From Steinernema hermaphroditum (lineage: Eukaryota; Nematoda; Chromadorea; Rhabditida; Steinernematidae), in assembly GCA_030435675.1 (NCBI GenBank), contig CM059622.1, forward strand, positions 4,340,001 through 4,404,000: DNA of 64,000 bases, given 5' to 3'. The notes below the pieces were generated by a model that saw only the letters and a list, made by a program, of their open reading frames with translations, searched no databases and was not told the DNA's origin. The translations under genes and the position numbers were made by a program. This document shows, in pieces, positions 34,704-45,173 of the stretch (position 1 is its first letter; the number at the start of each line of letters is the position of its first letter).

Positions 34704-37700
34704 TTAGCAGCATCCGCCTTTGGTCGGCGCCTCCGTGTCCACTGGCCGGATTTTCACCTGGTCTGGCGTTGAGTGGCTGGGCATCTGAAGTGAGTCGTTC
34801 AGTACATACAGCTAGTTGTATCGTCTTACCTTATCAAGAATGGCTTCCGCCAGGTCGTAGAACGCCTTGTCGATGTTGATGTTCGCTTTGGCGGACGTCT
34901 CCAGAAACCGAATGGAGTGCTCGACGGCGATCTTCTCTCCCCGCTCCTTGGAGACGACTCGTCGGTCGGCCATGTCGCACTTGTTCCCCAGAAGCATCTT
35001 CTCGACGTCTTCTGACGCGTGCTGAAAGCGTTGATTTGTGGGAAAGTCGGCGCGCTCCAGTCTCGTACCTCATCAATATTTCTCAGCCACTTTGCAATGT
35101 TCTCGAAGCTCTTCGCATTCGTAATGTCGTAGACTAACATGATTCCCATGGCGCCTCTGTAGTAGGAAGTGGTGATCGTGTGGAATCGCTCCTGGCCAGC
35201 TGTGTCCCAGATCTGCAGCTTGATGCGCTTGCCCTTCAGCTCGATGGTCTTGATCTTGAAATCAATTCCTGAAATCACTTCATTAGAATCATTATTCCCA
35301 TATAGCTTTAGAACCTAGAGTGACTGTGGTCATCGAAACGAACTGATCGTCGCAAAAACGTCTTATGATCGCCGTCTTCCCCACCACAGAATCCCCAATC
35401 AACAGAATCTTGACTGTCGGAGGAGGCTTATAGTCCGAGAAATGGACAGAAAGGTCCATCTCGGCCACACTAATTTTCTGCGTTTCCCTTCGAGGTTTGA
35501 CTGCTCTGGCGCGCTTTTTCTCGGCCTTCTGCTCCTCCGCCACGTCTATCGGAAGATACCACACGCTCGAGGAAGGATAGAGGAGAGGAAAGGAGCTCTC
35601 AGTGGCGTAGTAGGATCGATTCCTCCTCTGACACATCGTGCCTCGAGGCTGCTCGTCGCAGATCACAATGGTCGCCGGCATTTTGAAGGTGGACGGCTTT
35701 TCGGAGCATCTCGCGGCGACTTTGACCTCAGCCGAGGAGACGAAAGCGTCCTCGGTTTTGTACGGGTCAAACGCGGAGGAAACGAGCATCTGTGACAGTA
35801 ATCTCGTCAGCAACGCGTTATAACTGCGCAGAAATTTTTCGAAAACGTGAAGAGTCGTAAAACCAATTGTTCGAACAATAAAACGGGTAATCGGTAATAA
35901 TCGCAGCGAAAAAGAGAATCTGCAGGGCAGCTGCAGGGTCGAGCACGACGAAAAGAATGCTTAGAAAACGGATGTGTCCCATTCAAAAGAGGGGTGTGAA
36001 TAGCGGAATTTGAATATGAATGAAATCTGACTAGTTGAATAGTGAGAGCACATATTAATTGACATAAAAAAAGCACAGAGGAAGCTCTCCACCATCCCAT
36101 CCCCAATAAGTGGTTATTCCTTGGAGACGGGTAATTTAACCTTTGAGTATTTAGGGGTGGCGAAGGTCATAAAATTACTCGATGGTGGGTCGAACGGTGC
36201 AAACAAAGAACCGATAACAGAAAGCTGCAAAACTGAAATTACAAAAACATCGTGATACGTGATAGATCGCCTTATTAACGTCTATGAAAGAGGCCAAAGA
36301 GATCAAGAAGCACCAGAAAAATGTCTTTTGTTCGTGCGAAGCTGACATTTTGCTCTTTTAACATGCAGGTAGATGGCAGAGACAAACAAGGCGTCAGAAG
36401 CAATTTGACAAGTAACAATTAAAATAAGAAACAATAACAATAAAAATCCGGGTGATACACACTTTTTTGGCCGTTTTTACATATGATCTAGACCATATTT
36501 CATTAACAAAATCTATATGTTTTAACAGGTAGATGGCCGAGACAAACAAGCTACAGAAGAAAAGCGTCACTAGCAACGTGACAATTCATCAACCGAACCC
36601 TTGTGACGTGGCGAAATAATAATAAAAAAAGATGATACACAAGTTTTATGGCCGTTTTTGATATGATCGAGACCATGCTGAATAAGCGAAATCTAAATAG
36701 AAGTTGTCATGGTCACTCAAGCCTAAGGCTCATAAAGGGTACAGCACTAACTACGGTCACAAGACTGACTGATTCTTAGGCACGAGACCTTCTTTAAATA
36801 GCTGGATTTGACAAGTCTGTCACAACAACGTTATCAATGGGCCATAAGGAAGTGATAAAATTAGCGAAAAAATCGCTTTGCAACACGGTAAACAACGTCT
36901 AGCCATCAGACCGAGAAAAAAGGGCCAGAAAAAATCGGCGACGCAACTAATCATCGAACGGCGAACACCGTTTTATACCCTATGTAGCCGCCCATCGAAA
37001 GTTGCGTATTTAGCATGTTCACCGGAGCTGATAAGAGAGATACAGGTTGGGTGGATGTCACACAGACTCGCACAGCACCAGGTGCTAGTGTAAGCAAAAC
37101 GAATTTGGTAATAAATAAAGGAGGTACTGTAAACAGAATATACAAAAATTAGCTGACTCATTTCTGAGTCACAAGCTAGAGGCATTTACAAGGCAGTAAA
37201 ACTTGTTTTGGCAAAGTTTTCATAACCACTCTTAAATGAGTGATAATGAAAACAAATGTGAGAAGGCCAAAATGCAGATTTCAGATCCATATAGATAAGG
37301 AAGTAAACGGCGCAGAAAATAGAAAACGGAAGACTTCCGGGTCGTATGACTAAGCAAATTCCGGCTGTTCAAAAGCGGGCCGACTGGATCAGCAGAGGTT
37401 GACGCACGCTTTATGTACCAGTGTTCCAGTTGTGAAATCACAGGGTAAAGAACAGGATGCTGAAGGCGGATTATTCAAATTAGGGTCCATAGGACAGGAG
37501 TAGTGTTCTAGGTGGCTTGCATTAAATAGATGAGCCGAACTATGCATGCTAAACCGATGTTCCTGTTTTCACTAGAATGGCGCATAATAACTAAGAACTT
37601 ATCAATAGAACTAGTACTTTTATATGGCTTAAAATCGCCTATATTGAATTATATCAGTGAGGAGGAGTCGCGATCGATTTGAATACTTGACTTTTGGTTT

Positions 37701-39044
37701 TGTTCAGTTTTGATTTTTGCAGAGTTGCAACCGGAAGTGATTGTTTTTGGCGATTATGCAAATAGGCTGATAGTAAACGCTAGGGCTCTATGCTTCAGTG
37801 TTCGCTCGTTTCTGGGTAAGTTTCCTTTTTAAAAGTTGGCTAAAAGGCTCTTCTTTTAAAACTCTATTTAGAGAATGAACTTCGCCTAATGTGACTTGCT
37901 CGAGTATAACCAGAACTGGATCTCCGATCGAATCAATTGCACTTCGGTCGATCTACAGTCGAGCGAATTTCGTTGAACTCGCCCCCAAGTGAAACCGACT
38001 GTTAATCTATAAGTTGTGTAGGTGTGATCTCTGACTTTTTTTGGCTCTGGGCTGAATGTGGCGTCGGAAATTAATGTGGCGTCGGCTTAATTTAAAATGC
38101 AGAATAGCTTCAAAATAGCTCAGTTGGTAGAGCGGAGGACTGCAGTGTTGGTCAGAGATCCTTAGGTCCATATTACACCATAACTCGGTATAGCATATAA
38201 TCTTACCCAGTTGTGCTCTACGTACGTAAATATTAGCCGAATTTCAGTCGCTGGAGCATCTCTAAATGTTCTGCAGTGTTGATCAGAGTCCTTTCGGGTG
38301 TCCTTTCGGAGCCCTTTAAGTAAGACCATCTTTTTCCGCTTTGTGCCCCATTTGTGTCCAATTCATCTTCTATTTACAGTGCGTCGTAAAGTCAAGATCC
38401 TGTTTTTGGGCGATTGCCTTTTTGTTAGTCCATAGTACTATGGAAATAACGACAGCATTGTGAACCTACTAGTTCGATTCTACGACACTCATGATAAAAG
38501 AGGACACAAGATTTTGAAATGAAGTGGAATATATAAATCTTCGCAGATGTTTTACATCTGCTCTTGCGATCTCACTGTCGGCTCTTTCTTTGATCGATCT
38601 GGATGTTTTGAACGCTTTCACATCGGGATCACTCTTTGACGCAATCAAACGTTACATCGCCGTCTACATTCCCTTAAAGTGCAATCTGATGACAAGCGAA
38701 GAATGTTGCTCTATCCAGTTACATCGTAGCATTGTGTTCTGCTGTCGTCGCTTATGACAACTCATCGTCATGCAACATGCAGGTCCCAATTCCCAACAGT
38801 GAGTCACGATTCCCGTTTTTCCGGCGATCGATTCGTTTCGCAACAGTCACTCTCTTAGTGAATGGAAGTGGCGCCGACGGCGGCCCTTCGCCTCAGTCAG
38901 TTTAGAGAAAGACTCACCGATTGTGGAAATAAACGTTGTGTTGAAGGCGTCGTCGCTGAATCGATACAATATACACGTTTTGCCAACTCCACTGTCGCCG
39001 ATCAGTAGCAGTTTGAACAGTAGATCATACTGTTTCTTGGCCAT
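34704..39044 (-). CDS. rab-10: RAB-10 small GTPase, canonical isoform (199 aa)
   Basis: Rab GTPase of the RAB8/10/13 group, working in exocytic and endocytic recycling traffic. Exons 38918-39044, 35069-35268, 34830-35021 and 34704-34784 total exactly 600 nt. Exon 1 gives [20 protein letters not shown] plus [20 protein letters not shown], with a normal P-loop and switch I. Then [40 protein letters not shown] (G3, switch II); [35 protein letters not shown] (G4); [20 protein letters not shown] (G5). The tail ends PTKGGCC, a double-cysteine prenylation site. [10 protein letters not shown] and the KCDM box fit RAB-10 better than RAB-8. A TTTCAG site sits just before the ATG. Between exon 1 and exon 2 lies 3.6 kb containing an alternative first exon (35315-35789), described separately. 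Confidence 0.93.
35315..35789 (-). CDS. Alternative first exon of the RAB-10 gene, with a divergent P-loop half
   Basis: This exon ends with the same phase (one base of the Gly codon) as canonical exon 1 and would splice to 35,268 over a 46-bp intron, giving 948 nt (315 aa). The start ATG at 35787-35789 ([16 protein letters not shown]) directly follows CTGTCACAG, an acceptor-like site. An N-terminal extension of about 115 residues is rich in Arg/Lys ([17 protein letters not shown]). Then comes [36 protein letters not shown], aligned to the canonical [20 protein letters not shown]. The P-loop Lys/Thr and the switch I Thr are kept, but Gly at the Ras Gly13 position becomes Val and switch I differs. 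The donor GTTCTA is weak. It could be an alternative promoter or a fused/duplicated exon; transcription is unproven. Confidence 0.68.
36367..36697. repeat. Tandem pair of a 160-bp repeat
   Basis: AGGTAGATGGCAGAGACAAA at 36,367 recurs as AGGTAGATGGCCGAGACAAA at 36,527. Later shared words are GGTGATACACA/GATGATACACA, GGCCGTTTTT, ATATGATC(T/G)AGACCAT and AAATCTA. Unit length 160 bp, two copies, diverged by scattered substitutions and small indels. Confidence 0.75.
38107..38168 (+). pseudogene. tRNA-Tyr pseudogene, intron-containing, T-arm lost
   Basis: ATAGCTCAGTTGGTAGAGCG plus GAGGACTGCAG is the D-arm and anticodon 5' stem of a eukaryotic tRNA-Tyr. It is followed by a short intron-like insert (TGTTGGTCAG) and AGATCCTTAGGTC, the anticodon 3' side and variable loop. 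The anticodon reads GCA instead of GTA. The T-arm and acceptor 3' strand are replaced by unrelated sequence, so it cannot fold as a tRNA. A second, more decayed copy follows. Confidence 0.7.
38243..38305 (+). pseudogene. Second, more decayed tRNA-Tyr-like relic
   Basis: TTTCAGTCGCTGGAGCATC resembles a D-arm, and CTGCAGTGTTGATCAGAGTC (38,271 onward) repeats the anticodon-intron segment of the relic 135 bp upstream with one substitution and one gap. No T-arm. Confidence 0.5.
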
Positions 39045-42000
39045 TTCTGAAACTGAACAGAGAGGTCTTGGGAGGAAATAGTGGATTGATACATGAGTCA
39101 CTGTTAAGTCACGACGACAAATTTCTAGTCGAGTCCACCGAAACGGTGACGACTAAAGAGGGATGAGTCGATGAGTAGAGATGACAGCTGAATCATCGAA
39201 AAGCCCTTCCCATAAATCTGCACATAAACACAGCCAATACAGTAATTGCGTTTATACGGTGGTCAGATGGATCGTTTCCAGATGGCCGAAACGACTCTCC
39301 GAGGCCGAAGGCAACATCGGGGCGCGGTGACGAGAAAGTGACGAAATCGTCGGGGGATTGCTGCCAACGAGACAGAAATGAACGCGGACAGAATAAGAAC
39401 ACCAAAACGATGACGACACGCGAGGAGCGGTGGCGGAGATGGCCGGCCTGGGCGAACCTACTCTTATCGAGCGACCGGACGGCGGTCCGCCGACACCGAC
39501 AAGGGACGGACGCTGCGTCGACTTTGTTCAACGCAAAAAAATCAATGGTTCAACGGCGACGACGACGCAGCGCAAGGAAGAAGACGCGCCGCGTCGCCTT
39601 GCAGTTGTGCGCCGCTCGGCTCGTGGCGTGACCCCGGCGGTGATGTTCTCCCTTTCTCTTCTTGTCCGTTGGTCGACTGTCCGTCCCCGAGGAGGCAAGT
39701 GGTTGGCTGGCCAGAACAAAGCAGATCATAGCCAATAGAACTATAAAGGGACCAGCGCGGCGGTGGCCCATTAGCGGCCCGTGGCGTGGTCGCCTTGTCG
39801 CCAGCGGGCTCCCCCCGAATAAATCTATTAAAAGAGCGGCCGCGACTCGATTGTTCCCTCGCGGGCCTCCCTAATTTTGTGGGGGACATGCTTATCGTCC
39901 CGCGCATTCCTTATCTCTAAAACAACGCCTTTCGCCACCACTTCTCCACTCCTAAATTAGCTGCACATTCATCACAAACGATGAAACCAGTTGAAGTGCA
40001 AGTTTGCCCCAAGCGTCACGAGACGGATCCCGTTACGCCAGAAAGACGCAACGATGGCTACGGTAGGCACTTAAGGGGAGAAAGGTGTTTTTTTGTGGGC
40101 GAATTCCCGAAATCGCGCTCCATTGGACAGGCTCGAAGGCGATAAATAAATCAGATGTTTTTGTTTGCACACGAACGGGTCCTTTTATTTACCGTCTAAG
40201 CACTCAACTGATCTCTCCGGTGGTGGCAGATGCATACAGGTGTTTGCAGCGAAGAGCAGATGCATTCCGTATCCCGGCACGTCAATTACCCAAAGCAGAT
40301 TTAAGACATAATTAGAGACGAGAAATGACGGTCTTACGGGCACAGCGGGGATCCCGCCGCGACTGAGCCAGGGACCAATGTACAAAACAAAAACACTCAT
40401 TTCACCCATCGTCGACCTGACGAAAGTATGAGTCGATGAGTGTGCGAGCAGCGACCCGAAGTGCCCGTGACTTGGAACGCGGCGACGTTACAGCGCCAGG
40501 AGAGGCGCAACACCGACGCCCGCGGGCAGGCGAGCAGCACCGAAGTCAAAGTGCATCCATCCGCCGTGACTCAATTGCTGTGCTGCTGCTGGCAGGCCGC
40601 GATCCCGCGTTCTTCCTGTTGCGGCTGGCTGTCAAACGTTATCATCCGCCAAATGGATGGACGACGCACCGCAACCGCCGTTCTCCACCGCCGACGGCGC
40701 TCCTCTCCCCCGACAGTGACCAGCGCGCGTTCACAATTCAAATTTCCCCCCACAGCACACACGTAATCAATACTATAACGGCATTACGTGCTTCGGTGCG
40801 CAATGTGCGCGCGCGCCCAAATCAAGCGCCAATTATTGCGCCCTTCAAACTCGGCCAGATGATGATTATTTACGGTAAACATCGCCTGCTCACCTCCCAC
40901 GATCGATAGGAGCATGAAAAGTAAGTGAGTTTACACGTGTCCAGCCTATCTAGATCGATGTGTTGGTTTTTGACCTTTCGTCGAGTAAGCTAAGCAATGC
41001 ATCGCGGAATGTTCGAAGGAAGGGAGCGTTCTGAGATGAGATGCGTATAATCTGAAGAAATTTCGATCAAAAAATGGTCGTTTGATGGACATGATTACTA
41101 AAAAAGAACGAATTGGAGATTTGTGCAAATTCTGCGTCAAATTATATGGAATTTTTAGAGGCACATTCCGCATATATCATGCCCTGACAAGTAGACAGAT
41201 CTATATTAGCGATAAGCTCTGGAAATTGAACAAAAAATGTGAATAGAACGCTATGAAGCGGGCTGATTAGGCGCCATTAGATAGCACACTTAAACTTAGG
41301 CCCAGTGCGCTCTCAGACGAAAACAAAGAACAAAGTAGACAGATTTGAATCGTTGATAAGACGCGGGAATTTGGCAACAAATAGAATAAAACGGAGTCAA
41401 GTAGATTTAGAATTTTGAAGGCCTCACATAACAAAATTCGTAAACCGCCATAATCCAACCCATCGATCTATGTTATTTTGTCGAGACGTAGACATAGACA
41501 TGATTCTTAAGCTAGACGTTTTCAGATTTTAGACAGAATTAAGCCAAGAAGAGACAAGTCGCATTTGAAATAAAAGGCCAACGTCTCAAACCGCGCACAG
41601 ACATAGACTGCTGTCGCTAATAAACGGACGTCTTGTACTTTGGGAGAGGGCGATAACAACGCGCGCGAGGTCGAAAGTCAAAATTAGACGTTCATCTTCG
41701 AGATTTTTCGCACTTTTTTCCCCGACACATTGATTGATTTCGTGATTTATGGCTGCGCTGTGGGAGATCTGTGTTCCAGGACTGTGGGCAATTCTCCCCC
41801 AATCCGAAGGTGTGGCGAAAACTCGCTCGGCTGCACTTCCGGCATTCAGGTAGCGTGACAGGAATAGATTACGTTGCTGTGGAGAAACGGAAATGGACAG
41901 GAAACCAGGCGATGTGGACGGAAAAACTCGGGAATGTGTGGGGATTGCGAGTTTGTGCCTATGAGAAATTCTTAGGGAAAATGGCGCGTGAGATTCCATT

Positions 42001-43152
42001 TGCGGTAGTTGCGCTATGAGGACCACTACTTTGCCGCTGCACACGGGAGACGCGAAAGATGCTTGCCTTGCGAAAACGGTTCTTATCAGCTTCTTTGGTG
42101 GGTCCATTTTGTCTTTCGAACAGAGATCTGCCACCTATAACCTTATTTTAAGGGCAAGGCCGTGGGAATTTAGTCTATCCTTTCCGGTATTTAAATGGTA
42201 ATGAGTTTAATGAGTCTCAGTTTCCTTTTCGCATGGCGTCAGCGGCGGAATTTTAGGCTCCCTCCTCAGTCTGCTTCCACTCCACCTTCTCTAGGCGTTA
42301 AATATTCAAAATCCGTTTCAGGGAAGCCCCGAAAGAAGCTCTTGAAGTAATTCAGAAGCCAGTCACTCGTTTGACTCGCTTCCCCGGTTGGCTCGAATCT
42401 TAGAAAAACGCGTATTGTCAACAATTCTCTAATTCGATCAGTCCATTACGCAAAACTAACGACGTTAGCGAAAAAGCCAATTTCGCGGCGTAAAAGGAGC
42501 TGCTGCCGTCCAAGATTGCGCTTTTAGGGCGTTAAATGGAGATCTCTGGCCAAATGCGTAGAAATAATGTACCTCTGACCTACTCAGTCGACGAATTTAC
42601 CAAAAATTATCGTTTATTCATGCATAATTGAACGAATTTCCAGGAAACATCCCCAGATGAAAAATGAAGAAGAAGTCGGAGAAAAATCCAAACGAATATG
42701 CGACATTTACCGGTTCGTCGCGTACAGACTACCGTAGTCTGCACGATTCCCCAAGCGACAGACGTATTCTGGCGGGCAAAAGTCGCGCCATGTGTAATTT
42801 CCATAATTTTCAGGTCGTGTATCGCGTGCCGACGACGTTGCCGCTGCTGTCGTTAGGTTAGCATGAATATCGCTTATGAGATGTGTTTGTCGATGAATAA
42901 AGGCTGCAATAACCGTGTTTCCGTCTTGGGTGCTTCACGAGAACGTTTTGACGCCGTTAGAATCCCGATATTTCTTCTTTTCCATCGCTAACCGTTTTGC
43001 CGCTTTTTTATCTTTTGTTCGTGCGGTGCTCGCTTGTTCGTTGCTCGAATCGCCGAATCGCGCTTCCGACTGTGATGGCCGTCTTTTTCAGTGTTTCGTC
43101 TTCGTCGCTTCGCCGCAGAAAACTATTCGAAAGAGTTGGAGTATCCGCGTAA
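39045..43152. other. Gene-poor region with GC-rich blocks (4.1 kb)
   Basis: Upstream of RAB-10. Two GC-rich blocks (39,260-39,870 and 40,430-40,840) are open on both strands and rich in CG, probably promoter-like DNA. On the plus strand GCCAAT (39,731) is followed by ACTATAAAGG (about 39,741), a CCAAT/TATA pair with no gene found downstream. 40,940-42,900 is AT-rich with no supportable frame. The part just before 43,153 (CTTTTTCAG near 43,092) is probably the 5' leader acceptor of the next gene. Confidence 0.4.
39260..39870 (-). promoter_or_regulatory. GC-rich block upstream of RAB-10 exon 1
   Basis: A dense CG-rich segment 0.2-0.8 kb upstream of the canonical RAB-10 start. It gives several overlapping long frames on both strands, the usual by-product of GC-rich DNA. 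Promoter role is inferred from position only. Confidence 0.35.
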
Positions 43153-44514
43153 ATGGTTGCCGGCGGCTCGATGACTGACCACCACCGTCATTCGAGGCCG
43201 CGGATGCCGCCTCCCGCTTTTCTGCCGTCGCTGGCGTCGGAATTGAAGAAGCAGAAGCTAGTGAAAAAGAAGGTGAGTCTTGGCGTGAAGGAAGTGTGTT
43301 TACAGACAGTCTTGCGACGACCGCGTTGTAGACTAGACCGTCGTGGCGTCAGGGACAGGTCACTCACTCACCGTTGTGAAAAACGACCAGTTCGGTCCAG
43401 CGTTGCTGTCTGTCGTTGACTGTCTGTAGGCGTTGTTGTCTAGAATTGGATGCGTTGCGATTGTCTGCAAACACACTCTTTCGACTCTGCTACGCGTTCT
43501 GATTCGATGCGTTTCCCAGGTGATTGATAAGACCGCGTCGGTGGACAGCATCACGGCGACGACGAAGCCGAACTGCAGCTTCGCTGAAAAAGCGAAAGGC
43601 ACGGCGGACGCAGGGTACTGCAGCGTCGTCGACCGCGAGTCGCCGAGTTCTACCGAACAGAACAACAACGACTCTCCGAAGTCGGCTTCGCCACCGCAAG
43701 AAAAGCGGAAGCACAGCAGTGGCAGTATCAGTAAACCCGCGAAGGTGAAATCGGAAAAGAAGAAAAGCAAAAAAGGTTTTACAATCAGTTCGCTGTATCA
43801 AGCAGCAAAGAAGGAAGAAGCCAAACGTGAGTTACGCGATCACTGTTCGTGTGAGATTAAGCGCGAACGTTTCAGCGCCGCCTACCGCCGACTTACCCGT
43901 TGTTGATAATCAGGGAAACGAAGAAGAGCAACTGCCAGCAACACCCGTCGAATCTGTTCCGGACGCCTGGGATGAAGGAATCGAAACGCCGCGGTCTTGC
44001 CCGTCTCCTGTGAAGTTGGGGCACGATGAGGAAGTGTACGTAGAAGTGGACGAAGTGTTTCCTCCGGAAATAGACAGGTGACTAGCGTCCTTGCCGACGG
44101 AGTGCTTATTTTCCCCGTTTCAGGAAGGAAGTGGCGTACGGTTACGGGGAAGTTCTCAACGGCCTACCCATCGCCCCACGTCCTAATTGCGACTTCGTCC
44201 CACAAGCATCTACATCCTCAGTTGGCTGCTTTGGGTGCAACGTGCCCATCGCGCCGTTCTCGGACGACATTTGGAAGTACACTCCTCCTCATCGTGCGGA
44301 CTGTTCCAGAAGGCCCGATGCGGAAATAAACGGAAATACAAAGGCTGAAAGCCCCTACTTTTACTCTCATCGAATGAAGCAGCGCGAACGACTGCGGTTA
44401 ATACGGGAAGAAATGGAGCGGCACATCCCAAGCGATCCCTGGAAGGACACGACGGATGACCGACTCTACAATTGGTGCAGTGAGGTGAACTGCAAATCAT
44501 TAGACTCAGACTAA
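43153..44514 (+). CDS. Uncharacterised 339-aa basic/disordered protein
   Basis: I do not recognise this protein. Four exons, 43153-43272, 43520-43826, 43876-44077 and 44124-44514, total 1,020 nt in frame. The ATG is immediately preceded by an in-frame TAA, which fixes the start. The N terminus is basic and His/Pro-rich (HHRHSRPRMPPPAFLPSL, ELKKQKLVKKK). Exon 2 is Ser/Lys-rich (KVKSEKKKSKKGFTISSLYQ), a likely nuclear signal. Exon 3 is acidic (GHDEEVYVEVDEVFPPEID). The C-terminal exon looks ordered: EVAYGYGEVLNGLPIAPRPN, SSVGCFGCNVPIAPFSDDIW and MKQRERLRLIREEMERHIPS, a short helix, then PWKDTTDDRLYNWCSEVNC. The CFGC pair might bind a metal. Convergent with the 53-aa gene; the stop is 27 bp from its poly(A) signal. 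Confidence 0.8.
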
Positions 44515-44540
44515 GTGATAAATATAGAAAAGAGTTGTTG

Positions 44541-44546
44541 TATTTA
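44541..44546 (-). terminator. Poly(A) signal of the 53-aa gene
   Basis: AATAAA on the minus strand (TTTATT on plus, in TGTATTTATTGGTG), about 105 bp beyond the stop at 44,651. Confidence 0.55.
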
Positions 44547-44650
44547 TTGGTGTTGTTTCTTGTTAAGTCGTTGCTTTAATACAGGGCGAATTCAACTGTC
44601 AACGTGTCGTCGACGAAACGGTCAGGAGGAGGGAGCTTCGTGGCGGTGTT

Positions 44651-45173
44651 TTATGGAATGGTCGTGCCTTCCTCGGGCAAGTCTAGTCGAATCGTCTCCT
44701 TGTCTTCGAATTTTGTTGTCGGACAGTCAGTCGACAGCAAGGAGCATGATGTTCAGTATTGAGGAGTCAGTTCACTTACGCCTTTCCTTTTTAGTTCTGT
44801 CGAGTTTCTGGTCGTTCTTTATCGGCTTCTGTTGAGGTTGGATCGTGCTCGCATCCACGGCTTCATCGTCATCTTCTGCACCTGCTCCTCATTCGCTGAA
44901 CGTGGAATTAGTGGGTCGCGTGAGTGAAAGCGGGAGGAGAGAGCGGATGCGTTAGCACGATGAAGTAGACAGAACACGGGATTAGAACTGAAAACAAGAG
45001 AATGGCTTCCATCGCAAATGACACTACAAGAATGAAGACGTGTCTGAGGCGAATCGGTCACACTTCCAGGAGTCTTCGAGGAGATCGAAGAGTTCCGCGG
45101 AGAAGTCGCGGTTGTTAAAGAAAGCGAAGTGTTCTTAGAAACGGAGATGATGGAGGGGGAACTCACGCCCCAT
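44651..45173 (-). CDS. Candidate 53-aa protein, three exons
   Basis: Exon 1 is only 7 coding bases (45167-45173, ATGGGGC before a GTGAGT donor). Exon 2 is 44780-44881 and exon 3 44651-44703; together 162 nt, in frame. The peptide begins MGRAEDDDEAVDASTIQPQQ, continues KPIKNDQKLDRTKKERHKET and ends IRLDLPEEGTTIP. The intron between exons 2 and 3 has a strong GTAAGTGA donor and TTCGAAG acceptor. The acceptor of exon 2 is ambiguous (three AGs spaced by three bases, all in frame, giving 53-55 aa). I do not recognise the family. The plus strand here also shows long open frames, but the minus reading has better splice sites, composition and a poly(A) signal. Confidence 0.5.

Larger units (their letters stand above)
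35790..38917 (-). other. RAB-10 first-intron region with repeats and tRNA relics
   Basis: 3.1 kb upstream of the alternative exon. It holds a tandem 160-bp repeat (36,367-36,697), two tRNA-Tyr-like relics (38,107-38,305) and a plus-strand Rab P-loop-like scrap near 38,381. No other gene supported. Confidence 0.55.

Noticed and set aside
39731..39752. CCAAT and TATAAAGG pair on the plus strand
   Set aside because: No gene found downstream; may be chance within promoter-like DNA of RAB-10 on the other strand.
39193..40909. Frames of 100-157 codons
   Set aside because: Same GC-driven artefact; no conserved residues, starts or splice sites.
43360..43801. Minus-strand frames of 103-136 codons
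   Set aside because: Antisense shadows of exon 2 of the 339-aa gene, which has exact exon phases on the plus strand.
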